Part shown: positions 1-9,615 of the stretch, piece after piece
Layout of the letters: every line of letters begins with the position of its first letter
How positions within the stretch are numbered: the stretch's first letter is position 1
NCBI GenBank assembly: GCA_000965745.1
Contig: CP009479.1
Span: forward strand, 2,118,457-2,182,456
Length of the DNA: 64,000 nucleotides
Reading direction: 5' to 3'
Source: an uncultured archaeon
GTDB taxonomy: Archaea > Thermoplasmatota > Thermoplasmata > Thermoplasmatales > Thermoplasmataceae
The notes under the pieces: generated by a model
Databases searched by the model: none
What the model was told of the DNA's origin: nothing
Seen by the model: the letters and a program-made list of their open reading frames with translations, nothing else
Position numbers and translations under genes: made by a program

Positions 1-107
1 TCCTCAAATACATGGTTACCCAGAACATCAACTCATACTATGATGTGTTCAAACTCGTAAAGACGTTCTACACCAAGGGGGACATAGGCGTACCAATATT
101 CGGATGA
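1..107 (+). CDS. C-terminal end of a type IV pilus/archaellum secretion ATPase (partial)
   Basis: Only the last 34 codons are inside the window; the frame is open from base 3 and stops with TGA at 105-107. The tail contains LKYMVTQNINSYYDVFKLV followed by a YT-rich end, which resembles the closing helices of GspE/ArlI-family ATPases (a pattern of hydrophobic-W/Y-M-V, then I..Y..V). These enzymes hydrolyse ATP to drive pilus or archaellum assembly at the inner face of the membrane. Its position, 4 nt before an ArlJ/FlaJ-like platform gene, supports this, because ATPase and platform genes are normally adjacent. With so little sequence the identification rests largely on context. Confidence 0.55.
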   Translation, partial: LKYMVTQNINSYYDVFKLVKTFYTKGDIGVPIFG

Positions 108-111
108 TAAT

Positions 112-1782
112 ATGGCAGACAATAATTATGGAGGAGCTAAGAGGACAGGCCCGTTTACGGGGATAGAATTCAGGAGCAGGCAGGTGACCCTCATACTAGG
201 GTCAGCCGGAGCAACAGGGTTTCTCCTGATGACCTATGAGTATACAGGAATACTTTACCTTCTCGTGGGAGCTGCAATGGCAGGTCTAGTCCTGTTCGGG
301 ATACTCCTCAAGCCGGTCATTGAAAGAGATACGAAGAAGAACGACATAAACTCGAATATACCATTTTTTGTGACAGCCTTTGCAACCCTCGCCACAAGCG
401 ATTCGAACAGGATTACGCAGCTGGATATACTGTCGAAGAAAGACAAGCTGGGGCTGATCCGGGAAGATCTCGGGAAGATCGTGAACCTTGTCCGGAACTG
501 GAAGAGGGGTCTGTCCGAGGCTTCCATGCTTCTTGCTGAGAAGACCCCTAGCGATGTTTTCGCAGACTTTCTTTCAAGGTTTGCACACGCTATCGACAGC
601 GGGCAGGACTTTGACGACTTTGTCAAGACTGAGGCAAACACCGTCATGAGCAATTTTGAGACCGCATACCAGTCAGCCCTCTACACGTTTGAGCTTTACA
701 AGGACCTCTACGTTTCAATGCTACTGGCCTTTGCATTCCTGATCACATTTGTCATGATAATGCCCGTGCTGATTCCAATAAATGTCATAACAGTCCTCGT
801 GCTGAGCCTGATGGTAGTTGCCCTTGGGGAAACTATGCTTGTATACGGGATCAAGATAGTTCTGCCCAACGACCCTGTATGGCACGACACTGGAATAAAA
901 TCGGAAGTGCAGCTCAAACTGGAGAGGATATACAAATTTGCACTGATTGGATCCGGAGGAATAGGTGCGGGACTATATCTCTCAGGAGTTCTCTCGGTTC
1001 TTCCGGTTTATTTCATCATACCCATCGTCATGACCCCGCTGGCTTATCCGAGCTATCTCGGCTCCAAATATGAAAGGAAAGTTGCGAAGAACGACGATAT
1101 GTTCGGAAGCTTCATAAGATCGCTTTCGGGGTCTGCATCGGCAAGGGGGAATCTTGTGATCGATGCCCTGAAAGCAATAGTCCTCCATGACTTCGGCGTA
1201 CTCACCAAGGATGTGAGGAACCTTTACAAGAGACTGAAGTACAGGGTAAACAGCATAACCGCGTGGAAGTATTTCAGCGCAGACACTGGATCGCACCTTA
1301 TAGAGGTCTTCTCAGGAACATTCGTGGAGAGCATTGATCTTGGTGCGGATGCAGAAATGGCCGGAGACATTGTTGCAAGAAACTTTGACCGTGTCGTGAG
1401 AATGAGAAGAAGAAGGCATGCTGCGGCACAGAGCTACATAGGAGTGCTGTATGGAATCACCGGCGGCCTTGCATTTGCCCTGGGGATATCATTCGGAGTG
1501 CTCAAGATCATAAACCAGATATTCACAACTTTCAGCACCTCGACACTCACCAACTTCGGCATCTTCGTGGGGCAGCCTGCAAACTCGATACTGCTGATAC
1601 AGATATTCATATCGCTCATCCTCTACGTGCACTCCATAATAGCCGGCCTCGCACTCAAGATTGCAGATGGCGGGAAGATGATATTCGGAGTCCATCACGC
1701 AGTTATGATGAGCTGGATTGTAGCAGTTGTTATATACGGAACGCTTCAGATCACGGGCGCAATACTCGCAGGGGCCCTCTGA
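112..1782 (+). CDS. ArlJ/FlaJ-like membrane platform protein of a type IV pilus or archaellum
   Basis: A 556-residue polytopic membrane protein, about the usual length of archaeal FlaJ. Two hydrophobic segments lie near residues 24-66, followed by a cytoplasmic type II secretion F-like domain (about 80-200), a second membrane region (about 200-310), a second T2SF-like domain (about 325-440) and C-terminal membrane helices to the end. These proteins form the membrane platform on which the secretion ATPase acts while pilin-like subunits are assembled. The ATG follows the preceding stop by 4 nt, so the gene is cotranscribed with the ATPase. No pilin gene is visible in the window, so it cannot be said whether the machine makes an archaellum, an adhesive pilus or another filament. 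Confidence 0.85.
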   Translation: MADNNYGGAKRTGPFTGIEFRSRQVTLILGSAGATGFLLMTYEYTGILYLLVGAAMAGLVLFGILLKPVIERDTKKNDINSNIPFFVTAFATLATSDSNRITQLDILSKKDKLGLIREDLGKIVNLVRNWKRGLSEASMLLAEKTPSDVFADFLSRFAHAIDSGQDFDDFVKTEANTVMSNFETAYQSALYTFELYKDLYVSMLLAFAFLITFVMIMPVLIPINVITVLVLSLMVVALGETMLVYGIKIVLPNDPVWHDTGIKSEVQLKLERIYKFALIGSGGIGAGLYLSGVLSVLPVYFIIPIVMTPLAYPSYLGSKYERKVAKNDDMFGSFIRSLSGSASARGNLVIDALKAIVLHDFGVLTKDVRNLYKRLKYRVNSITAWKYFSADTGSHLIEVFSGTFVESIDLGADAEMAGDIVARNFDRVVRMRRRRHAAAQSYIGVLYGITGGLAFALGISFGVLKIINQIFTTFSTSTLTNFGIFVGQPANSILLIQIFISLILYVHSIIAGLALKIADGGKMIFGVHHAVMMSWIVAVVIYGTLQITGAILAGAL

Positions 1783-1851
1783 TTGCAGTAGTTTCACCTA
1801 GCTACAGGGAGCCACAGTAAGAATAAAATAGCTTCAAGAAACTACAGTAGG

Positions 1852-4800
1852 ATGATTGACGCCTCCAGCGCCAAAAAATCCCTGAAAAGGTTTGTGGGGT
1901 TCGTCGAAGAAATAATGGATACTGACGATGCTGAGTCAAGGGACTCAAAACTGTCAGGACTTATTTCGTATGTGAATGAGAACCGCGACATTATAAAGGA
2001 GGCGGCAACCGAGGAAACTTCACAGCTTATATCATATCTTGTCGTAAACATTTATAAATCAGGCTCGTCAAAGCTGGATGAGCTTCTTGAAGTGGTCAAG
2101 TCGATAGATCCTGAAAACCCGATTGTGGGGGAGTATGAAATAGTCAGCCTCCTGGACAGGGACAAATATGGGGAGATTATCGAAAGAGTAACATCCGACA
2201 GGAAATTCTGCAGCTCGGCAGGAATTATGGAAGTCCTGAAGAAGAGTGCCATCAGATCAGGCACTTTTGGGCCCGTAGTCACTTATTACGCACAGTGCGG
2301 GATGTTCGATGAAGAACTGTTCCGGTCCTACACGGAGAAGGAACAGGATGACGGGGTAAATGCCCAGCTGATTGAACAGTACCGGGAAAATAGCATGGAC
2401 GAGGAGCTGATTCGCCTCCTGGAACTGATTGTAACCACGAATGAGAAGCCTGGGTACAGGGTCGACCTTGCAAGGCTGTATGTAAAGCATAAAGAGAAAG
2501 GGAAGCTGGAACAACTCCTCAAAGACATTGACCCATCGGATGTGGATAGCTTGAAAGACTATCTCGACGTGGTTGGGGCCCACGAACTTGTATCCGATTA
2601 TTCCCGGGCACTCCTTTTTGCCACATCGGGGCTGGCGACCCATAGAGCGAACAGAGACCTTATGCTGCAGAAAGCGCGGATGCTCATAATGCTCAGGAGA
2701 GAGGGTGAAGCAGCTGATGCCCTGTCTGAACTTGTGGAAACGTTTCCCAAGGACAGTGAGGCAATAAGGCTGGTTTCCAGCATTTACTACAAATCCGGAG
2801 ACTACAAGAACACTCTCAAGTACCTTGGACTGCTTGGCGAGCTTGTTGAGTATGACCTTTCAGACTATCTGATGCTTATTGATGCCAGGATAAACCTTTC
2901 CCTGTTCGATGAGGCAGCAAAGAACATAACCGGCGCGACTTCGCGGTTCGGGAAGAGCCTTGAACTTCTGAGATACAAGCTCTGGCTGGAGAGAATAATC
3001 AACGATCAGTCAAAGGCGTATTCAACATCCCTCGAGATTCTGGAACTTGATACGCTGAATAAGGATGCCCTGGAGATCAAATTCAATTATCTGTTTGACA
3101 AGGAAGAATACAAGAGATTTGCAGATGAATATGAAGATGTAATGGTTGAAGAGGTAAGGAAGGAGTTCCTTGACCGCCTGGCCGCTAGCTTCATTTACCT
3201 GAACAGGTTCAAGGAGTTCTTTTCACTGACTGCACAGAACAGCGAAACCATTGACAGTGGACATGTCATGGATGCGATCTTCTATGTTGTGAGGGATGAT
3301 GAGAAGATAGAGTCCCTGAAGCGCATGATTGAAGGTACTAGAAAAGGCCATGGTGTTGGCATGCTGATAGTGCTGAACAAGATCCTCGGTGTCAAGCCAC
3401 CCTATGAGGGGAAAGCTTCCGATCTGGCCGTTTCATCGAAATCTTATGCCCTCGGGTACATAGTATGCATGGAAAGCATAAACTTCAAGGAAAAAACCTC
3501 TACTGACGAAGCTGAGCGCATCCTGTCGACTACGGGTTTCAAGGAAATATCTGAAACTGTTGACCTCATAAGAAACATCTATTCTGGCAGGCAGGAAAAC
3601 AAGGCGAGCCTCAGTGACTCCCCGAGGCTCATGTATCCCGTGGTTTCCGCACTGGTCGACATAGGGGACAACAAGTCTGCAAGGGCCGTCCTTGACAGTT
3701 CCTACGACAGCAAGCTTGTTGACCCTTTCTATTACTATTATGATGCAATTCTTCAGTTCAGGAAGGGGAACACGGGTGCTGCAAGAAAGAGCGTGAGAAA
3801 AGCCCTTGCAAGGCTTACCAACATATCGTTCCTGACACTTGAGGCCGAGATACTCCTTTCTGAGGAAGATGTTGATGAGATCAGGGAATCACTCGTCAAG
3901 CTAGCGGACAGGGGAGTAATACAGAACATAAATTTTGAAGAAGTTTACAGCTACGTTATATCCAAAGGGGATTACACAGCGGGAGAAAGCATGGTCGAGT
4001 CCCTGAAGCCGTTCAATATAGACAATTTCTGGTTGAACAAGCTGATCAGGGATGTCCTGGTCCAGAAAAATGAGCTTGAGGAGGCGCTGAAGTACTCAGA
4101 GCTTGTTGTCACCAGCAAGAAAAGGGGATTTGATGACATAAGAAGGCATGTCAACCTGCTTGAGAGGCTGGGGATGAAGAAGGAGAGGCTTGCATTCCTG
4201 ATCTCCAACAGTGGGGAGCATGAGAGTGCAACGATAGACCTCTGGATAGGTGACGAGTACTATCTGGAAGGGGATTTTGAAGGTGCCCTGGAATATTATG
4301 AATCCGCCATAAAAAAAGGGCTCGACCCATCGGAAATTGCCAGTTATGCGGACACCCTTCTTGAAACAGGAAAACTTGAGGAAGCTGCAAAAATAATCAA
4401 GCGCATGTCTGAGCCCGGCATACTGCAGATCAAGCTTTACTATGAACAGGGGAGGATTGAGGACATAATTGGCCTGATGAAGAGTTCAGACATTATTAAG
4501 GATGGCGAGGAGGAGGCACTCACCTATATTGCGCAGAAACTCTGGAAAAACCGCCTTATCAGGGATGCACTCATAAAGACTTACAGAAGTGAGGGGTACC
4601 AGTTCCTGGGAAAGCTGATTTCCAGGAAAATGATTGATGCTGAGGATTACGAAGGGGCTGAAAACATTCTTGAGAACCTTCTGAAGAATTACCCCTCCGA
4701 TATTGAGAGTGTGGCCGCACTGGCCGATGTCTATGTCAGGCTCGGGAAGGACGGGGAGGCAATAGGTCTTATGCTCAATTCCATGAAGAACTGCACCGGT

Positions 4801-5574
4801 TTTGACCAGAGCATGCTTCTCGTGAACAGGATCATGAGGACCTATTTCGAGAACAGGCAGTACGAATCAGTCACAAAATTCTTCGAGACGAACCGTGACT
4901 ATGTGGACAGAAACTCCGTGCAGTTTATCATAAGGAGCTATATTGCGCTTGAGGAGTACGACGAGGCGGAGAAGCTCCTGGGCAAATTCGAGGGAAACCT
5001 GGTTGACAGGGACCTGAACAGCGAGATGCTGGAGGAAATCAGGGCAAAAAGGGAATTCAGCGAAATACTGATTTACGTCAGGAGGCTCCTCAAGCTCGAG
5101 TACAAGGCCGGGAAGATATTTGACATGAAGGAGGCGCTTTACAAGGCAGAAATCCCCATAGAGAAGATAGAGGAGGTCTTCAATTTCCTCAATACCGAGG
5201 ATTACTACACCGAAATAAATGAGGAAAAATACGAGATACTGTCAAGGGACGTTTTCCAGGAGATAGCCAAGAAAACGCGGGTGGAGTCCATCAGGGACAT
5301 AAAGATAAACATAATATTCAACAACCTGCCAAGCAGGGATGTGATTGTCTCCAAGAACCTTTACATTTACATTAAGCGCTGCCTCAGCGTGGTCAGAGAG
5401 CCGAAGACTGAAGACGATGTCCTTATGAAGCTCCTCAGGATCGCCCTGAGGGATAAACTCAGGGCCGAGCCATTAAACGTTGCGGTTAACCTTAATGTAG
5501 GCATATCCGATGCCCTTGAAGTAATATCCCTGATGAAATACATGGAGGACATGAACAGGAAAGGTGGATTCTGA
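1852..5574 (+). CDS. Very large TPR-like helical repeat protein in a pilus operon
   Basis: A 1240-residue acidic, alpha-helical protein with no signal peptide or membrane segment. It is built of repeated helical pairs of tetratricopeptide type: stretches such as ALEYYESAIKKGLDPSEIA (about 810-830), and YEGAENILENLLKNYPSD followed by VAALADVYVRLGKDGEAIG (about 940-970), carry the spaced A, L, Y, G and A positions of TPR units, and similar units recur from about residue 200 to 1080. The last 150 residues look different and may form a separate domain. It lies 69 nt after the FlaJ-like gene and directly before a membrane protease, so a scaffold or assembly role for the secretion machine is plausible but is only inferred from position. 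Confidence 0.75.
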   Translation: MIDASSAKKSLKRFVGFVEEIMDTDDAESRDSKLSGLISYVNENRDIIKEAATEETSQLISYLVVNIYKSGSSKLDELLEVVKSIDPENPIVGEYEIVSLLDRDKYGEIIERVTSDRKFCSSAGIMEVLKKSAIRSGTFGPVVTYYAQCGMFDEELFRSYTEKEQDDGVNAQLIEQYRENSMDEELIRLLELIVTTNEKPGYRVDLARLYVKHKEKGKLEQLLKDIDPSDVDSLKDYLDVVGAHELVSDYSRALLFATSGLATHRANRDLMLQKARMLIMLRREGEAADALSELVETFPKDSEAIRLVSSIYYKSGDYKNTLKYLGLLGELVEYDLSDYLMLIDARINLSLFDEAAKNITGATSRFGKSLELLRYKLWLERIINDQSKAYSTSLEILELDTLNKDALEIKFNYLFDKEEYKRFADEYEDVMVEEVRKEFLDRLAASFIYLNRFKEFFSLTAQNSETIDSGHVMDAIFYVVRDDEKIESLKRMIEGTRKGHGVGMLIVLNKILGVKPPYEGKASDLAVSSKSYALGYIVCMESINFKEKTSTDEAERILSTTGFKEISETVDLIRNIYSGRQENKASLSDSPRLMYPVVSALVDIGDNKSARAVLDSSYDSKLVDPFYYYYDAILQFRKGNTGAARKSVRKALARLTNISFLTLEAEILLSEEDVDEIRESLVKLADRGVIQNINFEEVYSYVISKGDYTAGESMVESLKPFNIDNFWLNKLIRDVLVQKNELEEALKYSELVVTSKKRGFDDIRRHVNLLERLGMKKERLAFLISNSGEHESATIDLWIGDEYYLEGDFEGALEYYESAIKKGLDPSEIASYADTLLETGKLEEAAKIIKRMSEPGILQIKLYYEQGRIEDIIGLMKSSDIIKDGEEEALTYIAQKLWKNRLIRDALIKTYRSEGYQFLGKLISRKMIDAEDYEGAENILENLLKNYPSDIESVAALADVYVRLGKDGEAIGLMLNSMKNCTGFDQSMLLVNRIMRTYFENRQYESVTKFFETNRDYVDRNSVQFIIRSYIALEEYDEAEKLLGKFEGNLVDRDLNSEMLEEIRAKREFSEILIYVRRLLKLEYKAGKIFDMKEALYKAEIPIEKIEEVFNFLNTEDYYTEINEEKYEILSRDVFQEIAKKTRVESIRDIKINIIFNNLPSRDVIVSKNLYIYIKRCLSVVREPKTEDDVLMKLLRIALRDKLRAEPLNVAVNLNVGISDALEVISLMKYMEDMNRKGGF

Positions 5575-6189
5575 TTGAGGACCGTCCCTCGATATATGAC
5601 TGCAGAAGTGAAGGACATTGGAGTTTCAGTGGTAGTCCTTACCGCTGCGTTTACACTTCTCCTGTACAGATACAACAAGGAGGCTTTTGGAGGATCAGTA
5701 GGAGTAATAGCAATAGCCAGTTTCCTCATAGTTCTGACCGCATTCCTCATGCATGAAATGGCACACCGCTTCGTTGCAAGAAGCTTCGGTGGAATAGCCT
5801 TCTTCAAGATGTGGCTTCCCGGGATACTCCTTATCCTTGTCACGTCAATATTCGGCATTATATTCGCTGCTCCAGGGGCCGTCAACATAGGCGGCATCTT
5901 CAGGAAGGACCAGATCGGCAAGACCGCACTGGCAGGACCTGCCACCAATCTAGGCATAGGAATACTTCTCTATGCTGCGCTATTCTTCGTCCCGCTTACA
6001 AGCTCGACCATGATCGTGTACAGTGTCATGTACTGGATGGCGGGCCTGAACCTCTGGTTCGCCCTCTTCAACCTCATACCGATACCTCCCTTCGACGGGC
6101 AGAAGATATACAAGTGGGATCTGCACATCTACATAGTCATAGTGGCTGTTGCACTTGTAATGAATTTCCTGAACGGGCCGTTCCTATGA
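5575..6189 (+). CDS. M50-family (site-2-protease-like) membrane metalloprotease
   Basis: A 204-residue protein with about five hydrophobic segments. The zinc-binding HEMAH motif lies at residues 60-64 inside a membrane helix, and a second conserved motif, NLIPIPPFDG, lies near residues 168-177; together these define active M50 intramembrane proteases, which cut transmembrane substrates. The first start is TTG at 5575, directly after the TPR-gene stop and 6 nt after an aggtgga Shine-Dalgarno-like site. An in-frame ATG at 5596 is the alternative. Close coupling to the pilus genes suggests cotranscription; a role in processing pilus components is only a guess. Confidence 0.85.
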   Translation: MRTVPRYMTAEVKDIGVSVVVLTAAFTLLLYRYNKEAFGGSVGVIAIASFLIVLTAFLMHEMAHRFVARSFGGIAFFKMWLPGILLILVTSIFGIIFAAPGAVNIGGIFRKDQIGKTALAGPATNLGIGILLYAALFFVPLTSSTMIVYSVMYWMAGLNLWFALFNLIPIPPFDGQKIYKWDLHIYIVIVAVALVMNFLNGPFL

Positions 6190-6474
6190 TTTCAGAAACA
6201 GCTTTTCAGCCGGAACTTCGTTCCCCTCGGCGGGCTTAACGAAAAAGATTGTGTTTTCGCCGACCTCTATCTTGTAGGCTATATCAAACTGCAGAATCTC
6301 GCCGCCGTCCACCCTGATGTTGGTTTCAGACGAGGATTTCAGAATCTCCCAGGCACCTGCGGATGGCTTCATTATCAAGCCCAGATAAAACGGGTTCCTG
6401 GAGGCAACAAAATAACTTTCAACATCGCTCATGACTTCCTGCTGGTTCCTGAAATACACCACTGAAATTTTCAT
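6184..6474 (-). CDS. Conserved-looking small protein of unknown function
   Basis: A 96-residue soluble protein on the minus strand that overlaps the 3' end of the protease gene by 6 bp. The ATG at 6474 is preferred because a gatggtg Shine-Dalgarno-like site sits 6 nt upstream; an ATG four codons earlier at 6486 is possible. The sequence alternates beta strands and charged turns (for example KISVVYF, then ILQFDIAYKIEVGENTIFFV) and contains no cysteines or recognisable catalytic motif. I do not recognise a family. It is transcribed divergently from the zinc-ribbon/EF-1beta operon. Confidence 0.6.
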   Translation of the reverse strand: MKISVVYFRNQQEVMSDVESYFVASRNPFYLGLIMKPSAGAWEILKSSSETNIRVDGGEILQFDIAYKIEVGENTIFFVKPAEGNEVPAEKLFLKS

Positions 6475-6621
6475 AGACGACACCATCTTTTAAGCCGGAA
6501 TAAGGAGAATACACAACGATTATATATTCTCCCATTATTCTGCGTTTGCTATCTATATAGCATTGGTACCTTTAATCCTTGGGGGTATTGAAATTCCCTT
6601 AATGATAAAGATCAGGGAGAA

Positions 6622-6798
6622 ATGAACAAAATGGAATATAAGGAAAATTGTACATCCTGTGGAATAGGGCTCGTCGAAAGCGGCTATTCCATATTTGACT
6701 GCCCCAGTTGCGGGGAAGAGACTATCGGAAGATGCAAGGACTGCAGGGAACACTCTACACAGTATACGTGTTCCAAGTGCGGGTTTACGGGGCCGTGA
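6622..6798 (+). CDS. Small two-zinc-ribbon protein upstream of aEF-1beta
   Basis: A 58-residue protein with four paired cysteine motifs: CTSC (10-13), CPSC (27-30), CKDC (38-41) and CSKC (50-53). This matches the small archaeal zinc-ribbon proteins that are thought to bind nucleic acid. A Shine-Dalgarno-like gggaga lies just before the ATG. The gene ends 10 nt before the start of translation elongation factor aEF-1beta, a gene pairing seen widely in Euryarchaeota, which suggests a link to translation or RNA. The exact function is unknown. Confidence 0.85.
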   Translation: MNKMEYKENCTSCGIGLVESGYSIFDCPSCGEETIGRCKDCREHSTQYTCSKCGFTGP

Positions 6799-6808
6799 GG
6801 GTTTAGAA

Positions 6809-7075
6809 ATGGGCGATGTAGCAGTTGTCTTGAAAGTATTGCCTGAAGACTCTGATCTTGACATGGAGAGCCTCAAGACACAGATAGAAGGCGAGATAAA
6901 GAATATATGCAAGCTCAACAAGTCAGAGTTGCAGGAGATAGGCTTTGGCCTCAAAGCAATAAGGCTTGAAATCATTGTCCCCGACGAAGAGGGCAAGATC
7001 GACAAGGTTGAGGCCAACATCAGCAGGGTAAAGGGAGTAGGGCAGATTGACACGGAAGACGTCAGCCTTCTCTAA
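6809..7075 (+). CDS. ef1b: Translation elongation factor aEF-1beta
   Basis: An 88-residue protein starting GDVAVVLKVLPED, with the family's central FGLKAIRLEIIVPDEEG segment (about 47-63) and the end VKGVGQIDTEDVSLL. This is the compact archaeal form of the guanine-nucleotide exchange factor that recharges aEF-1A with GTP; it has only the exchange domain and the usual length. The ATG at 6809 is preceded by a gaggg-type ribosome site in the tail of the zinc-ribbon gene, so the two are expressed together. Confidence 0.93.
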   Translation: MGDVAVVLKVLPEDSDLDMESLKTQIEGEIKNICKLNKSELQEIGFGLKAIRLEIIVPDEEGKIDKVEANISRVKGVGQIDTEDVSLL

Positions 7076-7110
7076 ACTTTCTTCTGCCTTATCCTGTACT
7101 GAATCCTGAA

Positions 7111-8202
7111 ATGCAGATTTATCAGATTCTTGCACCCGTCTGGGACTTTTATGTCATTCTCCTGATTCTGGTTACCATAGGGCTGATATTCATCGGCATC
7201 CCGAGGAAGCAGAAGGATGACGTTACTGAGGAGTTCGCCCCAAGAACACTTGTCATGGTGCCATGCAGGGGCCTTGATTTTTCTCTGAAAGAGAATCTGG
7301 AATCCATAAAGAACCAGGGCTACGAAAACTATGATGTTGTTGCGGTTGTTGACAGCGAGGATGACCCGAGCGCTGAGATCCTGAGAGAACTCTCCATTCC
7401 GGTTATTGTGTCATCCTTCAAGTGCACAAACTGCAGCGGCAAGACAAAAGCACTGAGCACTGCCATAGAGCAGAATCCGGACTATGAAGCGTATGTCATA
7501 ACCGATTCAGACATAACAGTGAGCAAAGATTGGCTGAAGTATCTCATAGCCCCGCTAAAGAACAATAAAATCGGGCTTTCCACAACATTCCCGTATTTTA
7601 ATCCGGTGGGTGGATTCTGGTCAAAGGTCAAGGCTGTGTGGGGCATAGTCGGCCAGAGCCTCATGGAGTCAGACCTGACCAGGTTCGGCTGGGGCGGTTC
7701 TCTGGCGTTCATGAAAGACCTTGTGGATGAGAGGTCATTCCTGAAATTTTCGGAATCTGTCTCGGACGATACGGCCCTTTCATCAGTGTGCAGGGAAAAA
7801 GGGCTCAAGATCAGCTATTCCCGGAGAGCACAGCCTACAATAAACTCGCCGGATGACTTTGGCACCTTTTTTGAGTGGGCAAACAGGCAGACCGCCCTCT
7901 CGATATCTGCAACAAGGCGCGTATTCCACTATGGCGTAACAGTATACGTATCAGAGATACTTGTTTTCCTTTCGGCAATAATGCTTTCTGCTTTCTATTC
8001 TCCACTGTTCCTCCTGCTTTTCACACCCACTCTCCTGAGTGTGTTCAACAACGCAAGGCGATCAAGGGAGATCTTCCCGATGCTCTTCCTTATCACGCTC
8101 ATGCTTCCATTCCTTTTCCTGATCAACCTGCTGATTGCAAACAGCATGGAGGAGATAAGGTGGAGGGGGCGGACGTACAGACTGCAGAAGCAGAAGACAT
8201 GA
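7111..8202 (+). CDS. Membrane-anchored family 2 glycosyltransferase
   Basis: A 363-residue protein with an N-terminal membrane helix (about 12-30), a GT-A catalytic domain (about 45-250) and two or three C-terminal membrane helices (about 270-345). A DSD metal/nucleotide-sugar motif lies at 132-134, after the phrase AYVIT. The downstream SDDTALSS segment resembles the acceptor-base region of processive or ceramide-glucosyltransferase-like GT2 enzymes. It probably transfers a sugar to a lipid at the cytoplasmic membrane face. It sits just upstream of a phosphohexomutase that could supply sugar phosphates for its donor; the acceptor is unknown. Confidence 0.82.
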   Translation: MQIYQILAPVWDFYVILLILVTIGLIFIGIPRKQKDDVTEEFAPRTLVMVPCRGLDFSLKENLESIKNQGYENYDVVAVVDSEDDPSAEILRELSIPVIVSSFKCTNCSGKTKALSTAIEQNPDYEAYVITDSDITVSKDWLKYLIAPLKNNKIGLSTTFPYFNPVGGFWSKVKAVWGIVGQSLMESDLTRFGWGGSLAFMKDLVDERSFLKFSESVSDDTALSSVCREKGLKISYSRRAQPTINSPDDFGTFFEWANRQTALSISATRRVFHYGVTVYVSEILVFLSAIMLSAFYSPLFLLLFTPTLLSVFNNARRSREIFPMLFLITLMLPFLFLINLLIANSMEEIRWRGRTYRLQKQKT

Positions 8203-8244
8203 TTGGAGAACCTAGATTATTATATTTTACAAAGTTAGGGCTTT

Positions 8245-9615
8245 ATGGAAAAAGCCGGAGATGGAGAGTACCCGAGACTTTTCGGGACAAACGGGATAAG
8301 GGGAATACCCAATGTTGATCTTACAGCGGAATTCTGTGCTCTGATTGGCAGAAGCATAGGGAAGCACTTCTCTTCCGGCACAATTGTAATGGGCCGGGAC
8401 ACCAGATCCACCGGCGATTTCGTTTATTCTTCGGTTCTTTCAGGGGTACTTTCATCAGGGTCGGATGTGATCGATCTGGGAATCCTCCCGACTCCAGCAC
8501 TTCAGTATTACTGCAAGACCAGGGGCCTTTACGGCATCGTAATAACTGCATCGCACAACCCACCAAGATTCAACGGGATAAAATGCATAGACAGCGACGG
8601 GACTGAACTGGACCGCGCTGAAGAGGAGAAGATTGAGAAGATATACTATGCCAGGGACTTCAGTGAAGTGCCTTGGGAAGGCATAGGAAGGGCATATCCG
8701 AGGAACGGTGCAATAGACCAGTACCATGACGCCATTCTGGGCCAGGTTGATGTTGAGAAGATCAGGAGAAAGAAATACAGGGTCCTCGTTGACTCAGGGA
8801 ACGGTGCTTCATATTTCAGCACCCCGAGGCTGATGGAAAAACTGGGATGCAGCCTTGTAACGCTTAATGCCAACCCGGACGGGAGATTTTCTTCCAGGGA
8901 TTCCGAACCCAAGCCGGAGAACCTGAAGGACATAATGTCACTTATGAAAACCGGCGGCTTTGACATCGGCGTAGCGCATGACGGGGATGCTGACAGGGCT
9001 GTGTTCATAGACGAGACGGGCAAGTTTATCGACGGGGACAAGACGCTGAATCTTGTCGTGAGCAGCGTTATCTCCGAAGGCGACAAGGTTGTAACGCCTG
9101 TGAGCAGTTCCGATGCCATAGATGAAGTCTGCAGAGAAAAAGGTGCTGTCCTTGTCAGGACTAAAGTCGGTGCACCGGTTGTGTCAAGGACCATGATAGA
9201 CGAGAAGGCAATGATTGGCGGTGAGGAGAACGGAGGCGTCATCTACGGAAAGCACCAGTATTGCAGGGACGGGGCCATGACTGCTGCTCTTGTGCTGAAC
9301 CTCATGGCGGAGAATGGGAAGAAAATCTCTGCCCTGATTTCCGGGCTTCCTGATTACACGATCGTGAAGAGACAGGCTGAGCTAAAGCTGGAGTGGCCCG
9401 AGCTTCTCGACAGGCTGGCGGAGCATAGCTCCGTAGAGGAGGCAGACTTTACGGATGGGCTCAAAGTAATCAGGGAGGATGGCTGGATACTCATTCGCCC
9501 TTCCGGCACTGAACCCATAATAAGGATATACGGGCAGTCGAAGTCTCCTGAAACGGCACGGAAATATTGTGAGGAATTCGTCGGAATAGTTGATGTCCTG
9601 CAGGCTCAGACCTGA
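8245..9615 (+). CDS. glmM: Phosphoglucosamine/phosphomannomutase-family phosphohexomutase
   Basis: A 456-residue alpha-D-phosphohexomutase. It shows the N-terminal FGTNGIRG signature (13-20), the phosphoserine loop TASHNPP (101-107, Ser103), the metal-binding DGDADR (246-251), a GEENGG sugar-binding loop and the phosphate-binding RPSGTEP loop near the C-terminus. The enzyme moves phosphate between C6 and C1 of a hexose or hexosamine, feeding UDP-GlcNAc or GDP-mannose synthesis. The choice between glucosamine and mannose phosphate cannot be settled by eye; the glmM symbol is therefore tentative. The 3' end overlaps the convergent lipid synthase gene by 10 bp. Confidence 0.9.
   Translation: MEKAGDGEYPRLFGTNGIRGIPNVDLTAEFCALIGRSIGKHFSSGTIVMGRDTRSTGDFVYSSVLSGVLSSGSDVIDLGILPTPALQYYCKTRGLYGIVITASHNPPRFNGIKCIDSDGTELDRAEEEKIEKIYYARDFSEVPWEGIGRAYPRNGAIDQYHDAILGQVDVEKIRRKKYRVLVDSGNGASYFSTPRLMEKLGCSLVTLNANPDGRFSSRDSEPKPENLKDIMSLMKTGGFDIGVAHDGDADRAVFIDETGKFIDGDKTLNLVVSSVISEGDKVVTPVSSSDAIDEVCREKGAVLVRTKVGAPVVSRTMIDEKAMIGGEENGGVIYGKHQYCRDGAMTAALVLNLMAENGKKISALISGLPDYTIVKRQAELKLEWPELLDRLAEHSSVEEADFTDGLKVIREDGWILIRPSGTEPIIRIYGQSKSPETARKYCEEFVGIVDVLQAQT

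Noticed and set aside
5367-5957. Minus-strand frame of 196 codons across the TPR and protease genes
   Set aside because: It is antisense to two supported genes and its translation is Arg/Thr/Ser-rich without any domain.
8646-9242. Minus-strand frame of 198 codons opposite the phosphohexomutase gene
   Set aside because: It covers the DGDADR region of the mutase and shows no features of its own.
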